A stretch of 64,000 nucleotides of DNA from NCBI GenBank assembly GCA_029204225.1, contig CM055100.1, positions 59,084,975-59,148,974 of the forward strand, given 5' to 3'. Each line of letters starts with the position of its first letter. The first letter of the stretch is position 1. The position numbers were made by a program, and so were the translations under genes. Shown here piece by piece: positions 43,597 to 56,024 of this stretch. This DNA is from Diphasiastrum complanatum. Its lineage: Eukaryota > Streptophyta > Lycopodiopsida > Lycopodiales > Lycopodiaceae. The notes under the pieces are model-generated. The model saw only the letters and a list, made by a program, of their open reading frames with translations, was not told where the DNA came from and ran no database searches.

Positions 43597-44260
43597 TGTT
43601 GGATTTACTCCTTCCACTCTCCTAAATCCCAATTTTAATCTGCCTCCATTCATGTTGCATATTTACTAATGTTGTCACGTAGTCTGTATTTTTACACGCA
43701 ATTTCACACAGACAAAGAAAAGGCGAATGAATCGCGACACTGTGTTCTTACACAAATTATGGTGACAATCGAAAAGGTGACACTACCTTACTGAATGCCA
43801 AAAGTGCCCTAAAAGCTAAGGCACCCTGTAAATCTAATCCTAAGGCTACTCGTAAGAAGTGACGCACTTTTGCATCATCACCAACGTTCACCTCAGTACT
43901 GACTGATGTCACACCCTTTTTGTGCTCACCCCATGCAGTTGCGCTAACAGATTGGACAACAATTGTAGCCACCCACGATCTCCTACATATAGCACATCCA
44001 CTCTGTACTTTCACATCTGCACACGTATATATATTGGATACCATTCGTGTATTCAAGATAGAGAGAGTTAGATGAGAAGCGAGATAAGAAGAGACTAAGT
44101 GAAGAGGTTTCATTCCTCATTATAGACAAAATAAGCTTCGTAGGGCACGCGGTTTTGTCTGCTATTGTATTGTGCTCTACCGCATTATTAACTTGTATAT
44201 ATGATATACTTAATCCGATACAGCTCTTTGTTCTGCATTCAGATCTATGTTAATATTGCT
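43597..44260 (+). mobile_element. 3' LTR of the + strand copia remnant
   Basis: A purine tract AAGGGGGG precedes TGTTGGATTTACTCC at 43597, the standard copia polypurine tract and LTR start. A TATA-like CGTATATATATTGG lies at about 44024. The end of the LTR was not fixed. Text up to about 44260 has no coding content. Confidence 0.65.
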
Positions 44261-44639
44261 ATGCTTGTTCTTCATTTTGTCTGATCTTTCTAGTTGCTCT
44301 TTCTAGTAATAGACGATCAACTTTTAGTCTTGTCTTTCGCAAATAATTCGCGACTAATTATCCGTCGAGCACAGTTTAGCTCTTCGCGGATCATTCACGA
44401 CAGATAATTTGTCTTGCAATTCACGACAAATTATTCATCTAGCGCTTCATCCATTAAATGTTTGGCTACGTAATCTAGAATGATTATGATTTCTATCACT
44501 AAAGTTCTCTTCATTCTGATAGGCGTAGTCATGCTTATGGAGAGAGTCAAATTATTCATTCCGCTACGCATGAATACTTTCTGTTCGAGTTCGCTTCTCG
44601 TTCGTTTCTTGTTTGAGTTCATTTCTCGTTCGTGTTCGT

Positions 44640-45430
44640 CATTTATTCTTTTCCTCTCTCTCCAACAGTTTCGACTTTCTTTCATTCTTCCATTTGCCTT
44701 TGCTGGTTCCTTCTGCTTGTTGATCACGATCTTGCTTTCGATCTGACTCCTTCTTAGACTTGAATTGTTTCTTTGTCTTTTCCTTGTTGTTGTAGAGAGC
44801 TTGGTCAGAAGCATCCTTGTGATCAAGGTGCTCTTGAATCTCGACTTCTTCTCGAATCTCGACAATTGCCTTTTCGAGTGTCATTGTAGGATCCTTTGCT
44901 AGCAGTGTTTTGGTTGTCTGGAAGGATCTTGTAAGGCTCTCAACAGATAAGTGAGTTGCTTCTCTGCTGACACTACATTTTTTGCTCCAGAATTGTGTAG
45001 TAAAAGGAGTAGATCCGTCATCTTCCTAACAAAGGAAGTGAGGTATTTGCCATCCCACTACAGGTTTGTCAGCTGATCTTCAAGAATCATTATCTGACTG
45101 TGTGATTTCGTCTGAAATCTTGTGAGTAGAGTATCCCACATCTCTTTCGCTTTAGAGAGTGTAGCCAGGTCCAGAGTCAAGCTATCCTCAATGGATAATG
45201 ATATCAAGGCTACTGCCTTGTCATTCTTCTCCCTCCATTCGCATAGCTCCTTGTCTATTGTTGTAGGCATCTCCTCAGTGCCATCTACCAAGGGGAATAA
45301 TCCTCCTCCCTTTAGTATCAGCGAGGTCTTAACCTTCCATGCTAGGAAGTCAGATCCTAATGAATGTACAAATCTTGAATTGTATGCTGCTTATTGAAGC
45401 CATTGCTCCTGAATTTGTGTTCTCACTTGT
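44640..45430 (-). pseudogene. Copia gag remnant
   Basis: On the - strand an N-terminal Gag part (SLGSDFLAWKVKTSLILKG, about 45365) leads into MVDGTEEMPTTIDKELCEW, KAVALISLSIEDSL and AKEMWDTLLTRFQTK (45058-45291), the UBN2-type Gag of copia elements. After a stop it continues as a Lys/Arg/Glu-rich tail (44431-44884). No protease follows. A primer-site motif lies upstream at 45505-45516. Confidence 0.8.
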
Positions 45431-45504
45431 TAATGGTTTTTTTTTTTAATGCTTAGCCTCCTGGATCTGATAGCTTTTCAGCTATGTCAAACTATGACAA
45501 GGTG

Positions 45505-45894
45505 GCTCTGATATCATGTAGGAATTCGGTTGGCCTTCAACGAATACAAATTAACCTTTCTAGTTCAGAGGTTGCACCGTGATGCAACTTAACCTTATTG
45601 GTTCAGAGGTTGCACCAAAATCATGGAGCCTTTTGCCCCTTCTGTGAGTTGCATTCTGGGATCCCGTTCCCGGACGCCTAGCCACCCACGAATCCAGGTG
45701 CTCCCCCTTACTCGCAAAGGGGCTGATACCATGGGACATTAAACACTTAGACATTTTCAACTTATATCCACTTTGAACAAGGTCCCACTTCTACTTATGG
45801 GATTTCTTTGAGTGTGGTCTGTGTGGCTCCACTTTGCCATTCCAACACTCCCCCTCAAAGTGGGGCACAGGCCACGTTGCCTACTCTGATACCA
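45505..45894 (-). mobile_element. TRIM-like series of PBS, PPT and short LTR
   Basis: On the - strand the order is: TGGTATCAGAG (45894-45884), about 27 bp, a purine tract TTGAGGGGGAG (about 45858-45848), a 116-bp LTR-like unit starting TGTTGG and ending TCCCA (45847-45732), TGGTATCAG (45731-45723), a second purine tract TAAGGGGGAG (about 45710-45701), 184 bp ending CCTACA, then TGATATCAGAGC (45516-45505). Primer sites so close to purine tracts are the mark of terminal-repeat retrotransposons in miniature. The two LTR-like units do not match each other, so this may also be stacked fragments. Confidence 0.5.
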
Positions 45895-45959
45895 CTGATG
45901 GAAAGTGTGCAATTGTACAAATTCAAAATTCCAGTAAAATCCTAGTAACAAATTGATAG

Positions 45960-46450
45960 GAGTCTCTCGAACGATTCACAAATATTTCACGAAACTGTTT
46001 TGATCATGAATAGTTTCTGCTCGAGAATAATTCGCGATCTAGTCAAGCTCTGCAACGAAACGAAACAAAATGAAATGAAGTGAAACTAGACGAAAGAGAA
46101 GAATTCACGAAAAGATCAATCAAGCTCTGTAACGAGATGAAACAAAACTTAGACAAAACGAAGCAAAGCAAAACGAAACTAAAATGATCTCTGAAATTGA
46201 TTTACGCTTAAAGCCAAGTGATCGTGAAGCGAAACACGAAGCGAAAACATTCGCGAATAAAATCATTTCATGTGGAATTCAGATATGATTGCTAGTCACT
46301 GCCGGCTATATCATTCCTACAATCCTCCCCATGGTACTTGGCTGAGCACAAATGATTTTGTGTCACGAAACAATTTCGTGTCGTGTGTCGCGAAATTGTT
46401 TGCAAACAATTTTGTTTCATGTGTCTTTTCTGTCAAAATCATGGTGGAGA
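45960..46450. repeat. GAAAC-rich low-complexity block and a hairpin
   Basis: Irregular repeats of CGAAACGAAAC/GAAATGAAGTG type fill 46040-46260. An inverted repeat, ACAATTTCGTG...CGCGAAATTGT, lies at about 46369-46402. Similar ATTCGCGA-rich text occurs at 44340-44440, on the other side of the copia gag, and may be part of the same element's ends. Confidence 0.5.
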
Positions 46451-46589
46451 GCTAGCAAGGCTTTGGCAATAGAAACATTTTGTTTCTTCACATGAACGAA
46501 TGTCCACCAACATTGATACAACAAATGACAAATACTATTTGTCATCTATGCAATTCTACGAGACACGAAACAACCTTTTGCTCGTTTAA

Positions 46590-47080
46590 TCCTCAAATTA
46601 TTTAGCAAAGGTATGCTAAGCTCCAATATCGGGAACCTACTACTTATACGAGACCTGATCCTAAGAACAAGGCTCACAACTTTGCCCTTGGATTTCCTAA
46701 ATGACCAGCTTTGCCAGCTCCACCAGGACAACAAGCTCCTCCTGCCAATCTATTGGAACTAGAACGTTACAGTGTTAATGAGCAATTGAATCATAGTAAT
46801 GATCAAGAGATTGGTCCTTCAAAGCAGTACGTTATCTATGCTGCCACACAACAACAAGCAACTAGACAATGGGCCAGAGCGTGACTTGGATGCTTTTCAT
46901 GTGGAGAAGACCACATAGTTGCGGATTGTCCGAACAAAGAAAAGTTTGTTCCATTATGTCAAGAATGCAGTTATGGACATTTTTATGAGGATTGTCCATC
47001 AAGACCAAAACCACCATTCGTTACTGCTCCAGTGAATATGATTACGATTAAGCAATGACCAACAACTCAGCCTACTGAAC
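46590..47080 (+). pseudogene. Gypsy Gag tail with two CX2CX3HX4C knuckles
   Basis: After a Pro/Gln-rich linker broken by stops, two consecutive zinc knuckles are in one frame: CFSCGEDHIVADC (46891-46929) and CQECSYGHFYEDC (46957-46995). Both have three residues between the second Cys and His, where retroviral-type knuckles usually have four. A stop follows at about 47057. The single knuckle at 2678 has the same spacing. Confidence 0.8.
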
Positions 47081-47529
47081 CAAGTGTATTTTTGATGGTT
47101 GTTACCAAAGCTCAGAAGCAAAAAGAGGTTCTAGTTGGTCTAGTACCTGTTGAATCTATACCAACTACAAATATACCTACTACATCAGGGGTGTATCCGA
47201 ATCTCAACTCAAAAAACAATAATATCTAGAAGCTGCTTAAGCAGCAACCGAAGCCAATTCTTCACTTGTGCTTTTTATCCACAAATGGATGTTAATACGT
47301 AGTTGCACCATCATGAAGAACCCTTCAAAATGATAGAACCTGAAGCGCCACATACAGAAATGATCATAAATATTCTGCCTAGCAAGATGGATATTACACT
47401 GGGAGAATTTCTTAAGTTGGTGCCTAAAGCAAAAGAAGTATTAGCAGAAAGATTGACTCAGATCGAAGCACTAGTCCATCAAAAGTTACTTTTTTGTGTC
47501 GGGTTTGAAGAACTGGGAAAGTGAACAAT

Positions 47530-48200
47530 GAAACATCACCCTGCCGATACAACGTAGACAATTTGGTAAAGAAACAACCGTGATAGATGGAAGTTCATGA
47601 GTTAAATTGATTTCACCAAAGCTATGTGCAAAGTGGGGCCTTACTAAGATGAAGCCTACCACTTTTGCCATAAAGCTAGCTGATCAAACGACGGTCCGTC
47701 CTAAAGGGATGATTGAAGATATACCTGTCAAAATTGCTGGAGTACAATTTGTCATTACTTTTGTAGTAAGGGACTTACCTGATGCACCAAATGTATATCG
47801 TGTTTTATTGGGTCATCCAAGGTTACGAGTTGCACAAGTAATTCATAATTGGGGCACTGGAAAAATCACCTTCGAGAATTGTAAGCGTGCAGTCAAAGTT
47901 GATCCAATCACTTGGACTATCAAGCCAGTAGTCCAAAAAGGGGATGATGATTCTCATACCTGTGATCAACAAGTGAATGCTTTAGGAGTTCACTATGACT
48001 CTCAAGTTGATACTGTCAATTGGAACCAAGCTCTTGCAATAGTGGATTGTATAGCAGGTTATACGTGTCAACAAGATAATCAATCCATTGAGCAATATTC
48101 CTTTACCAGATCGAACTTTGGATACGTAGATCACTTTTCCATTGAATATGATGAACGTAGCTTGGATATCAATAGATCCAATTCCAAATCCGATTGAAGA
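47530..48200 (+). pseudogene. Gypsy protease remnant
   Basis: A broken frame has TVIDGSS-like (about 47580), then an open part (47607-48197) reads LISPKLCAKWGL, FAIKLADQTTVRPKGM, VQFVITFVVRDLPD and YRVLLGHPRLRVAQV. This is the retropepsin-like domain of plant gypsy elements, with the catalytic Asp-Gly present but separated from the rest by a stop. It is followed by a long Lys/Ser-rich linker. Confidence 0.8.
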
Positions 48201-49192
48201 TGAACTAATTCATGTTAGTCACACCTTGACTAACACTGAAGATGTAGAGCTTACAGACGAGCAGATTCCTAATCACATGGACCATACAAGATTTGGAGTT
48301 AGAGATATTCTCGATGAACCAACAATAAAATCGCCAAAAGTAGTTATCGTGAAGGAAGGAAAGGCTACAAGATCATTGACGAAGAAGCAATCTCGAAAAG
48401 TTGATTCTAAAAATGTACCACCTTTATTGGATAAAGGAAAAGGGAAGATCAAGAATGATTCTTCAAGCCAGAGTTCTCGCAAAAAATCACCATCAAGGAA
48501 GTCGTTACCTTCAGAGAATAGCACATCTGCTAGAAAGTCATTACCTCCACGATCGATTCCTACCAAGAAAGCTAAACAGAAATCCAAGATCAATCCTTAT
48601 GAAAAAGAACAATAAGAAGAAGTCCAACATGATATGCCCGAGCATTTCAAACGCTATACTTTGGATGATGTTTTGATTATGTTACCAAAAGCTCATCGTG
48701 AACCAGAAGAGAAAGGACCAGAGACAAATGATGTTTACGATGGACTAGCTAGGACTCAGCCAATGAATCTTGCTAAACCAGGAGAACCAAAAAATATTGT
48801 TCAAGTTGGAGCGCAACTTACTCCCGAACAATTTCAAGTGTTAAGGAAGTTATTGATCAAGTATCAAGATTGTTTTGCTCCATAGTGCCGATACAGACCA
48901 CTTGGATCATCTGGAAAAAGTGTTTGAACATTGTCGCAAATACCAAACCTTCTTAAATCCAGAAAGTGTCAAATTTGGGCTACTCATGGAGTTGTCCTTG
49001 GATCAAGACATGGCATTGCTATGGATTATTCCAAGATCAAAGTCATCGTCGAGAGTTACCGCTGCCAGGAACTATTCGAGGAGTCTATGTGTTTGTGGGT
49101 CATGCCAATTACTACTGAATATTTATCTTATTCTTTGCAGATCTAGCAAGACCTATATACAAGCTGACTATTGTACCAATTTGGATAGTTGA
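48142..49192 (+). pseudogene. Gypsy RT linker and RT tail, core deleted
   Basis: A Ser/Lys-rich linker ORF (48142-48615) and a second ORF (48634-48885) ending FQVLRKLLIKYQDCFAP lead to the entry of reverse transcriptase. The next base pairs jump to HLDHLEKVFEHCRKYQTF (about 48900), which lies after the catalytic YxDD box in family members. About 150-200 residues including the active site are therefore missing. The tail continues through two frames (GIAMDYSKIKVI, LFEESMCLWV) to 49192. Confidence 0.85.
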
Positions 49193-49193
49193 G

Positions 49194-49625
49194 GTGTTGG
49201 AAGCATTTGAAAAACTGAAAAAAGCTTTAGCTTTTGTACCGATACTACGAGCTCCAATTTGGACAATTGAGTTTCATGTTCATACTGATGCATCAAAATA
49301 TGCAATTGGATTACTTTTGACGCAGCCACGTGAATACAAGAAAGATTATCCCATCAGATTTGCAAGCAGACAATTTACAGATTCTGAGAAGAATTATTCG
49401 ACAACAGGACGAAAGGCGTTAGCGATGGTTTTTTCTATTAAGAAGTTTTGACATTATTTACTGGCAATGCATTTTGTACTTTATACAGATTACCAGCCGT
49501 TACTTTATTTAGTAAACAATACGTGCAATACTAGGCCTATTGCAAGATGGCTACTTTTATTGACCGAATTTGACTTTCGAGTTGTGTTCGAAAAGTTAAA
49601 CAACATTATCTGGCCGACCATGTAT
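49194..49625 (+). pseudogene. Gypsy RNase H domain
   Basis: The open frame has FEKLKKALAFVPILRAP, then FHVHTDASKYAIGLLLTQP (first catalytic Asp in HTDAS), FASRQFTDSEKNYSTTGRKA and AMVFSIKKF, followed by a stop at 49449. Remaining text still reads YLLAMHFVLYTD, PLLYLVNNT and ARWLLLLTEFDF in the same frame. It is the best-preserved domain of this element. Confidence 0.85.
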
Positions 49626-49639
49626 CCATAATCGAATCA

Positions 49640-50640
49640 ACACCAGTTAATACTAAGGTGGATGATGAACTACCAGATGTTGCGTTGGTTTATGTTGAAG
49701 CAATACCTGAGTGGACAACCGATATTGTTGAATATCTAATGCTAGGCCAACCCAATGACTCCTTGACAAAAGTACAAAAGAGACAATTGATTCTTAAGGC
49801 ACAACCTTATCAATTGATTGCGGGACAATTGTATCACCGAGAAATGGATGATATTTTGAGAAGATGTGTTTTGCCACATGAAGTACCTGAACTTATCATG
49901 TTTTTCCATGATGAAATGGGCGAAGGACATTTTTCAACAAATATCATTGTTCGCAAACTTTTGCAATCAGGATGTTGGTGGCCTACACTTCATAAAGATA
50001 CATAAAATTATATTCAGTCATGTGATGTTTGTCAACGCATGCGATGTCATGAACCTTTGCATCCGGTTTTATTGCAAGCACCATTCGAGAAATGGGTCCT
50101 TGACTATGTTGGTCCTATTCAACCTGCGCAAGAGGATCTCAAGCCAGATACATCATCGTTGCAACTGATTATATGACCAAGTGGCTTGAAGCGAAAGCAG
50201 TTCGAGTTGCAGATGCAAAATCTATGGCTAAGTTCCCTTATGAACACATTATTGTTAGGTTTGGATGTCCTATCAAGATCGTAAGTGATAGCGAAACACA
50301 CTATGTAAATGAAACGATAAAGTGTCTGTTGGAAGACTTTTTTGCTATTCATCGGTTTAGTACTCCGTATGATCCGAGGGGTAATGGCCAAGCTGAATCT
50401 TCAAATAAGATTCTCTGCAACATTATGACAAAAACGGTAGAAGCAAGTCGTTCTGATTGGGAACATACATTGCATGCAACATTATGGGCATTCAGAACAG
50501 CTTACAAAGGTAGAATGAACCAAACACCATTCCAACTTGTCTATAGTCAAGATGCAGTTATGTGAATTGAATTCTTGATACCATCCTTACACATAGCGGC
50601 AACAGAATGGTTGGATGATACAAAATCCTTACGACTACAT
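49640..50640 (+). pseudogene. Gypsy integrase
   Basis: The zinc-binding N-terminal part (49658-50005) reads LRRCVLPHEVPELIMFFHDE and WWPTLHKDT and ends in a stop. The core reopens as MTKWLEAKAVRVADAKSMA (50173), with FGCPIKIVSDSETHYVNE, STPYDPRGNGQAESSNKIL and LWAFRTAYKGRMNQTPFQL, so the D and E of the DDE triad are visible (SDSETH, NGQAES). It ends at 50563; decayed C-terminal text goes on to about 50640. Confidence 0.88.
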
Positions 50641-50939
50641 CATGAGGCTTTGTAAAGCCAAAAAGGAAGAGAATTTCATGATTGATCAAGATAACGAGTA
50701 CACAATGTGGTTGTGAGAGGTACTAAATGCGTGAAAAGTTGAAATTCCAGAAAGTGAAGATGTATATGTTGTCTCTTTCATGGTGCCTAGTGTCTTTAAT
50801 TTAAATGTTCTATTGATTAAAAGCTTTTTAATTTCTCTTACATGCCCTTCTTTTGGGGACAAAGTGGAGCCTAACTTTTGAATACTCCTATCGAAACTAT
50901 ACACCATGTTCTTCTTCACAACACTCAAAGATGGCACAT

Positions 50940-51080
<141 letters not shown>

Positions 51081-51089
51081 AATCTTTCT

Positions 51090-51660
51090 TCTCTCTCTCA
51101 CCCTCTCAACCTTTGTTCTCTTAAAAAAAAAATCTAATGCAAAGATTGGCTTTTTGGCATAAGTTTGAGTAATCACGTCAAATGGGATCATTAACAAAGA
51201 AACAGCAAGCATACATCAATAGTCATGACAATATAATGAAATGACAACTAATTAGTCGGGCTAGCAAAGGTAATTATTTTTTGACAAATAAGGAAAAAAA
51301 AACTTAAAAGTTAATGTTTATGGTATTACAAAAAATTGACAACATTATAGTGCAAAAAAACAACAAATACACAACTTGACTGCCTAGAACATTCTCTTTT
51401 TTGTTTATTATTACTACTTAACCAAAATTATTAACCTAATATTGTATTATACACTTTTTAAACTATTGCAAATATTGAGAGACCATGTAACACTCTTTGC
51501 AATAACATATGGAAGTTAAAGTATTTGGTTAGCGCAAGGAGTACAAAAATTTTATTGGCCTCATTTCACCAAAATACATAACATAGAGTAACAAGTTCAA
51601 CATATACTTATATTTCAATTATTTTTAGTAGCTACAGACGGGCGCACTTCTCTAGTATGT

Positions 51661-51710
<50 letters not shown>

Positions 51711-53940
51711 TTTTTTTGTCATGTCTCTACTCATGCACACACTTCGAATAAAAGTTGACCTTGCATCAAATCTTGGGCAATCACATTTTTAAGTCAAGAA
51801 ATTTGTGAGAATACCTTTGTGGTTTGCCACAACATTCTTGTTGTATTACAGTATTGTACTTCCATATAGTGAAGCAAAAATGTACACATATGCAAGTCCA
51901 AATGCTCATTCTCTATCGAAGTTTTAAGAAGCAAGAAGAAAGACAAAAAAAGAAAAAAGAGAGATGCATATTAAGATTATGTGTGTTGGGGCCACACGCA
52001 CCACCCTCATTCTTTGTAGATAAGGTATGGAGAGCTCAAAGAAGCTATTGCAAAATGAAATGCCACTTAGGCCTCTCTTATCTTCACATCATTTAGAGAA
52101 GTTTGGCCCTCACACATCTCGTGCTCTTATTTCAATGTCAAGGATGAAGAATGAATTTGCTTTGGTGAGAGAGGGAGACACTGGTGCTTGTAACATTTCT
52201 TTTGATTTTCCCTCCAATCTAGCATTTTTGAAGGCTTGTCAATTCTCAAAAAATGTTATCGTTTGAATCCTCCAAGTAGATTTTGTCATTGTTTGAATTC
52301 CTCCTATTGCTAAACTTTTCTACTACTCATGAATTGTTATCATGGTGAGAAGACTACCAAATCAAACAAACTAAGAGACTCAGATCTTCCAAGGCTTCTA
52401 ACATGACCTATTCTTTTTGAATATATAAATTTCAATATAAATTGTGTTATAAGTCTACATGCCAAGCTTATAATGTTGAGATGTAACCTCGAGTGTGCCC
52501 TTCTAAATATAGCGCAAATTCAGGGCTCTTACCATATAGAACCACCCCCTACTCACAATATATAAATTTTTGTAGTATATTTATATGAGATTAAAATTTC
52601 CTTTGTATTATAAAATACAAGGTTTAGAATCCTATAAGTCTTCCATTAAACATAAAATTTTCTTTAGAAGAAAATAGTAGTATCTTTTGTGGAAGTTGAT
52701 CAATATTTCCTATAGATATCTTTTCCATAAAATTGGTTTTCAAGAAAAAAAGTCATATACATCCATATTATGCTAACTTTTTCAAAACATAGCCTTTTAG
52801 TATGCATGCTTTGAGGTTCATCAAATAATCTAGAAATACATACTTCAAGATTTTTTTGGAGTATGGTCAGATCCTAGATTACGCATAATGTTTTCCCCCC
52901 TTTTTATAAAAGTCATTGAAAAATTCTAGGGGCAGAGTACGAGTAAAGCCAAAGGACACATCTTGCCATTAAGAAAATTTAGAAGCAAATCACTACAACC
53001 CATGTCAAAATATGGAGCGGATTCCAACAATTTTGAAAAGATTGTGATTTCATTTGACATCTTATTTATGAAATGGTCTAAATCATGCTAAGAATAACTT
53101 TTCTTGGGAATTTATGGCCTTAGTCAGGCAACTCACACTTCAAAGCGAACTTTGTGGATTTTTTCGTCAACAAATTGTCAAGAACAGTATCAATTTTAAA
53201 AGTGGCATGTTGTAGATTTTGTGAATCTTGAAGTCCTTAAAAATTTCTAAAAGCATATATTATGGCTAACAAAAAGTTTATAAAATCGAAGGACAATTTG
53301 TCTTGCAAAAATTAAAAATCATTCTATTCTTTATGTTTGGGTTCAACGAGCATTTTATAATGGTGCAACTTTATGACCTTGCCATCATTTTACGACATTT
53401 TTGTCCAATAAATAGCTCAATAAAAAATCTGATCCCACGCCTTGAAAAAAAAAAATACAAGCAACTTACAACTTCAATTTTTTTTTCTTATGCATACTAC
53501 CGCACAATAAAATGTTAAAATCTATGAGGGTGAACATTGTCATTTTTGTTGTCATGGGTTCATAAAAGTAGTTGAAAATTTTAGAGGCATATTCTGAGTA
53601 AAGAAATCAACAATCTTGCCATGATTTTTTTCGAAAACATATTAGAAGACACAAAAGTGAAAAAATGTGTGCTTGTCGAAGAGATTTTGGCCATTGATAG
53701 AGGATGGCCTTGTCATTCTTTATGCTCGGGAATAGATTTTGAGGAACCTTTTCACTAGGTACAATGATATTTTTGATAAATTTATGGCCATTTTACCTTG
53801 TGGGTCACCTCAAAACTTTAACATCAAAGCACTTGGATCCCCAAGGCTTGATACCATCAATTGGTGGGATGTGACATGGATCCCCTACATGGCACTAAGT
53901 GTCCATGTGTCCAAAACACATACAAATGGCAGCACAAAAA
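51090..53940. other. AT-rich gene-free region
   Basis: No gene, tRNA or element could be supported across about 2.9 kb. A (TA)n run lies at 51662-51705. Short ORFs at 51824 and 52027 show no recognisable motif. Confidence 0.6.
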
Positions 53941-54470
53941 GAGCACGGAAGATCGTATTGGATACGAGGCGGCGCCGCTGCTGACGACGGGCAGTAGGCG
54001 GTGGCCGCCTCTATGATTGCACAGCCTGGCCGCCGAGGGCTTGTCAAATCACCGGCAGCTGTCGGTTGAATGCATGGCCTTCAGACGAGGCTGCTTACCC
54101 CTTCGCGGCGGCAGCCAGTCCCCCGCGAGACGGACCACCCACTGCAACCAGCTGTAAATCACCGCATCCCACCAAAACACAAATGAATCTCCACTTTTAT
54201 TAGTTCCATGTGTCGAAGTACGGTTGCGCCTCTGATACTTTGGGCGGCGCCTCCTTGCTCTCAACCTGTATTTACGAAGTTCGTCTGTTTTCTCTCCTCT
54301 CGTTCTTTTCTCGTTTAAGTCTTTTGTTGTCGATACGTCTGCTTCAGTTTATTTATCACTTTTGTCGATCGACGGGAGCAGCAAGCGTTGTATCGCATAA
54401 TAATAATGTAAGCTTGATGAGGCAGCGGAAAGCCGCTTCGATGCTTAGATCTGTTCCCAAGGTGCATCAG
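53940..54470 (+). promoter_or_regulatory. GC-rich upstream region and 5' leader exon of the E2 gene
   Basis: A sharp GC-rich island (about 53965-54135, GCGGCGGC-type text) is followed by CT-rich leader-like sequence. A donor CATCAG|GTTCG at 54470 and an acceptor TTGAACAG|TGG at 54568 would splice a leader exon to the ATG exon at 54569. This fits plant E2 genes but rests on consensus only. Confidence 0.45.
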
Positions 54471-54599
54471 GTTCGACGCTGCTGTTAAATTAAGGTCCGA
54501 TCTATCCATTGATTCGTTGCTGTCACAAGTTTTTTGAATTATTACAACACAAATTTCCTTTTGAACAGTGGAGAATCTTCTCCAAGTGCCTGCAGCAGC

Positions 54600-56024
54600 A
54601 TGTCTGAGAGCCAAGCGAGCCTTCTTCTCAAAAAACAACTAAGAGGTTCTACATTTTCATGTTTATCGTTATTCTAACGGTCTATTGGTGCTGTCATCTA
54701 CTTGCCGCACGTGGATGCTGAGCTTCAAGGATTGATGAAGCAGCCTTTTATCTGTTATAGGAATTATCTCATGTTAAAAAGACCTTTTTTAAATTTGTAC
54801 TATTTACCGTTCAAATCTCGTGAAAGTAATATAATATCGGCGTTATACGGTCTAGGAGTTCCAGCAATTATGATCCATTTGCACATTTCTTTGGGGCAGC
54901 AGTTTATTCAAATGTATTGTTTTTAATTCTCCTTAACCATCCGAAACTATATCTACGAAGAAAAGGGATATAGTCATTTTGGCTGCTTCTTGGAAACGAA
55001 CATTCATCATCTGTAATGTCATCGCAGCTCGTGCTTAATTTACGTTTCTTCTCTTTTTTGTAATTTATAGGGTTCAGAAAAGGAATGCACGTGCACATGT
55101 TTTTAGTTAGTCGCCAATCCAATGATGGACATTGCAAATTTCCTGGTGTTTTTAGTGAGTCCTTTGTTAAAGGTTGCCGTTCAGCATTCATATGTCGTTG
55201 ATCGTTTTGTCTTCTATGTGATGCTTTTTGCTTGCTTCATTGCTAATTTTGTTTAACGAACCTGGCCAGTAGTTTCTTACTAATTGTACATGTTTCTTTG
55301 TTTTCCATTGCATCTACTCATCCATGTAGTCTTTTCAAGTTCCGATAATGAGTTACTTGCATAGTGATTACATGCCATGGTGTGCTTTTGATCCCATAGA
55401 CTTTCTTTCTAACAATTAGCCAGCCAAGCAATACTCGACAAAAATATTATCAGTCCTCTCTTAATGGTTGTCGCCCAGCCTTGTATGCTCTGTCTTTATG
55501 TTTGTCTAGGAGCCTCTTAAGCCCCTCAACATTCACATTCAAAAGTTGGTTGTAAATTATTTTGACATTAGTTATATGTTTCATATGAGAGGTGCTATAT
55601 TTATGACTCTTTTGGTAAAGAAGTTTTAAAGAACACACTACTTTGCGCATAATCTGTGGAGGGGTTGAGACATGCTCATTATTCGTGAATATCTATGCCA
55701 TGTTTACAGGAAAGATTGCTTCTTGAGGACTTGATGTTGCTAGGTGTTTGCTTGAGAACAATTGCATTGTTGTTGAAATTCTAGGGATTTCCTTAAGTGT
55801 AACTTGGGGTTATTAAGTGTTGAATTGAAATTTTTTCAAAACATGTAATGAACTAGGTGTTTGGGACTATTTTGGAATTGTGAGTTGTTTGACCATCTAT
55901 TATTTGTGCCACTTATGTCAGATTTGTTAAGGCATCCCGTGGATGGCTTTTCAGCAGGATTGGTTGACGACTCAAATGTCTTTGAGTGGACTGTGACCAT
56001 TATTGGTCCTCGGGATACTTTATA
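54600..56024 (+). CDS. Ubiquitin-conjugating enzyme E2, UBC7/13/14 type (5' part)
   Basis: Coding exon 1 (54600-54645) gives MSESQASLLLKKQLR and one base. Exon 2 (55922-56024), after ATGTCAG, continues D-LLRHPVDGFSAGLVDDSN, then VFEWTVTIIGPRDTL and two bases of a Tyr codon before TA|GTAAGT. Joined, these are the first 50 residues of the plant UBC7/13/14 family, about 166-170 residues long. That family carries ubiquitin as a thioester and works with RING ligases of the ER-associated and cytosolic degradation pathways. Length and phases agree exactly. The catalytic-Cys exon and the family's acidic loop were not found up to 64000, so intron 2 probably exceeds 8 kb and is full of repeats, or the gene is truncated. 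Intron 1 (1.28 kb) shows nothing else. Confidence 0.85.

Larger units (their letters stand above)
46540..50640 (+). mobile_element. Decayed Ty3-gypsy element with paired zinc knuckles
   Basis: Gag tail, protease, RT linker, RT tail, RNase H and integrase follow in standard order on +. Stops and frameshifts separate most domains, and the RT catalytic core is deleted. No LTR could be fixed at either end, although a long CT run at 50944 may belong to a 3' LTR, as in the related LTR at 7386. An inverted partial copy is at 35365-35938. Confidence 0.85.

Noticed and set aside
51824-52266. Two short ORFs in the AT-rich region
   Set aside because: No motif, no splice context, and length is within chance expectation.
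54210-54488. 92-codon ORF upstream of the E2 ATG
   Set aside because: It crosses a probable donor at 54470 and is not in frame with the recognisable E2 start at 54600.
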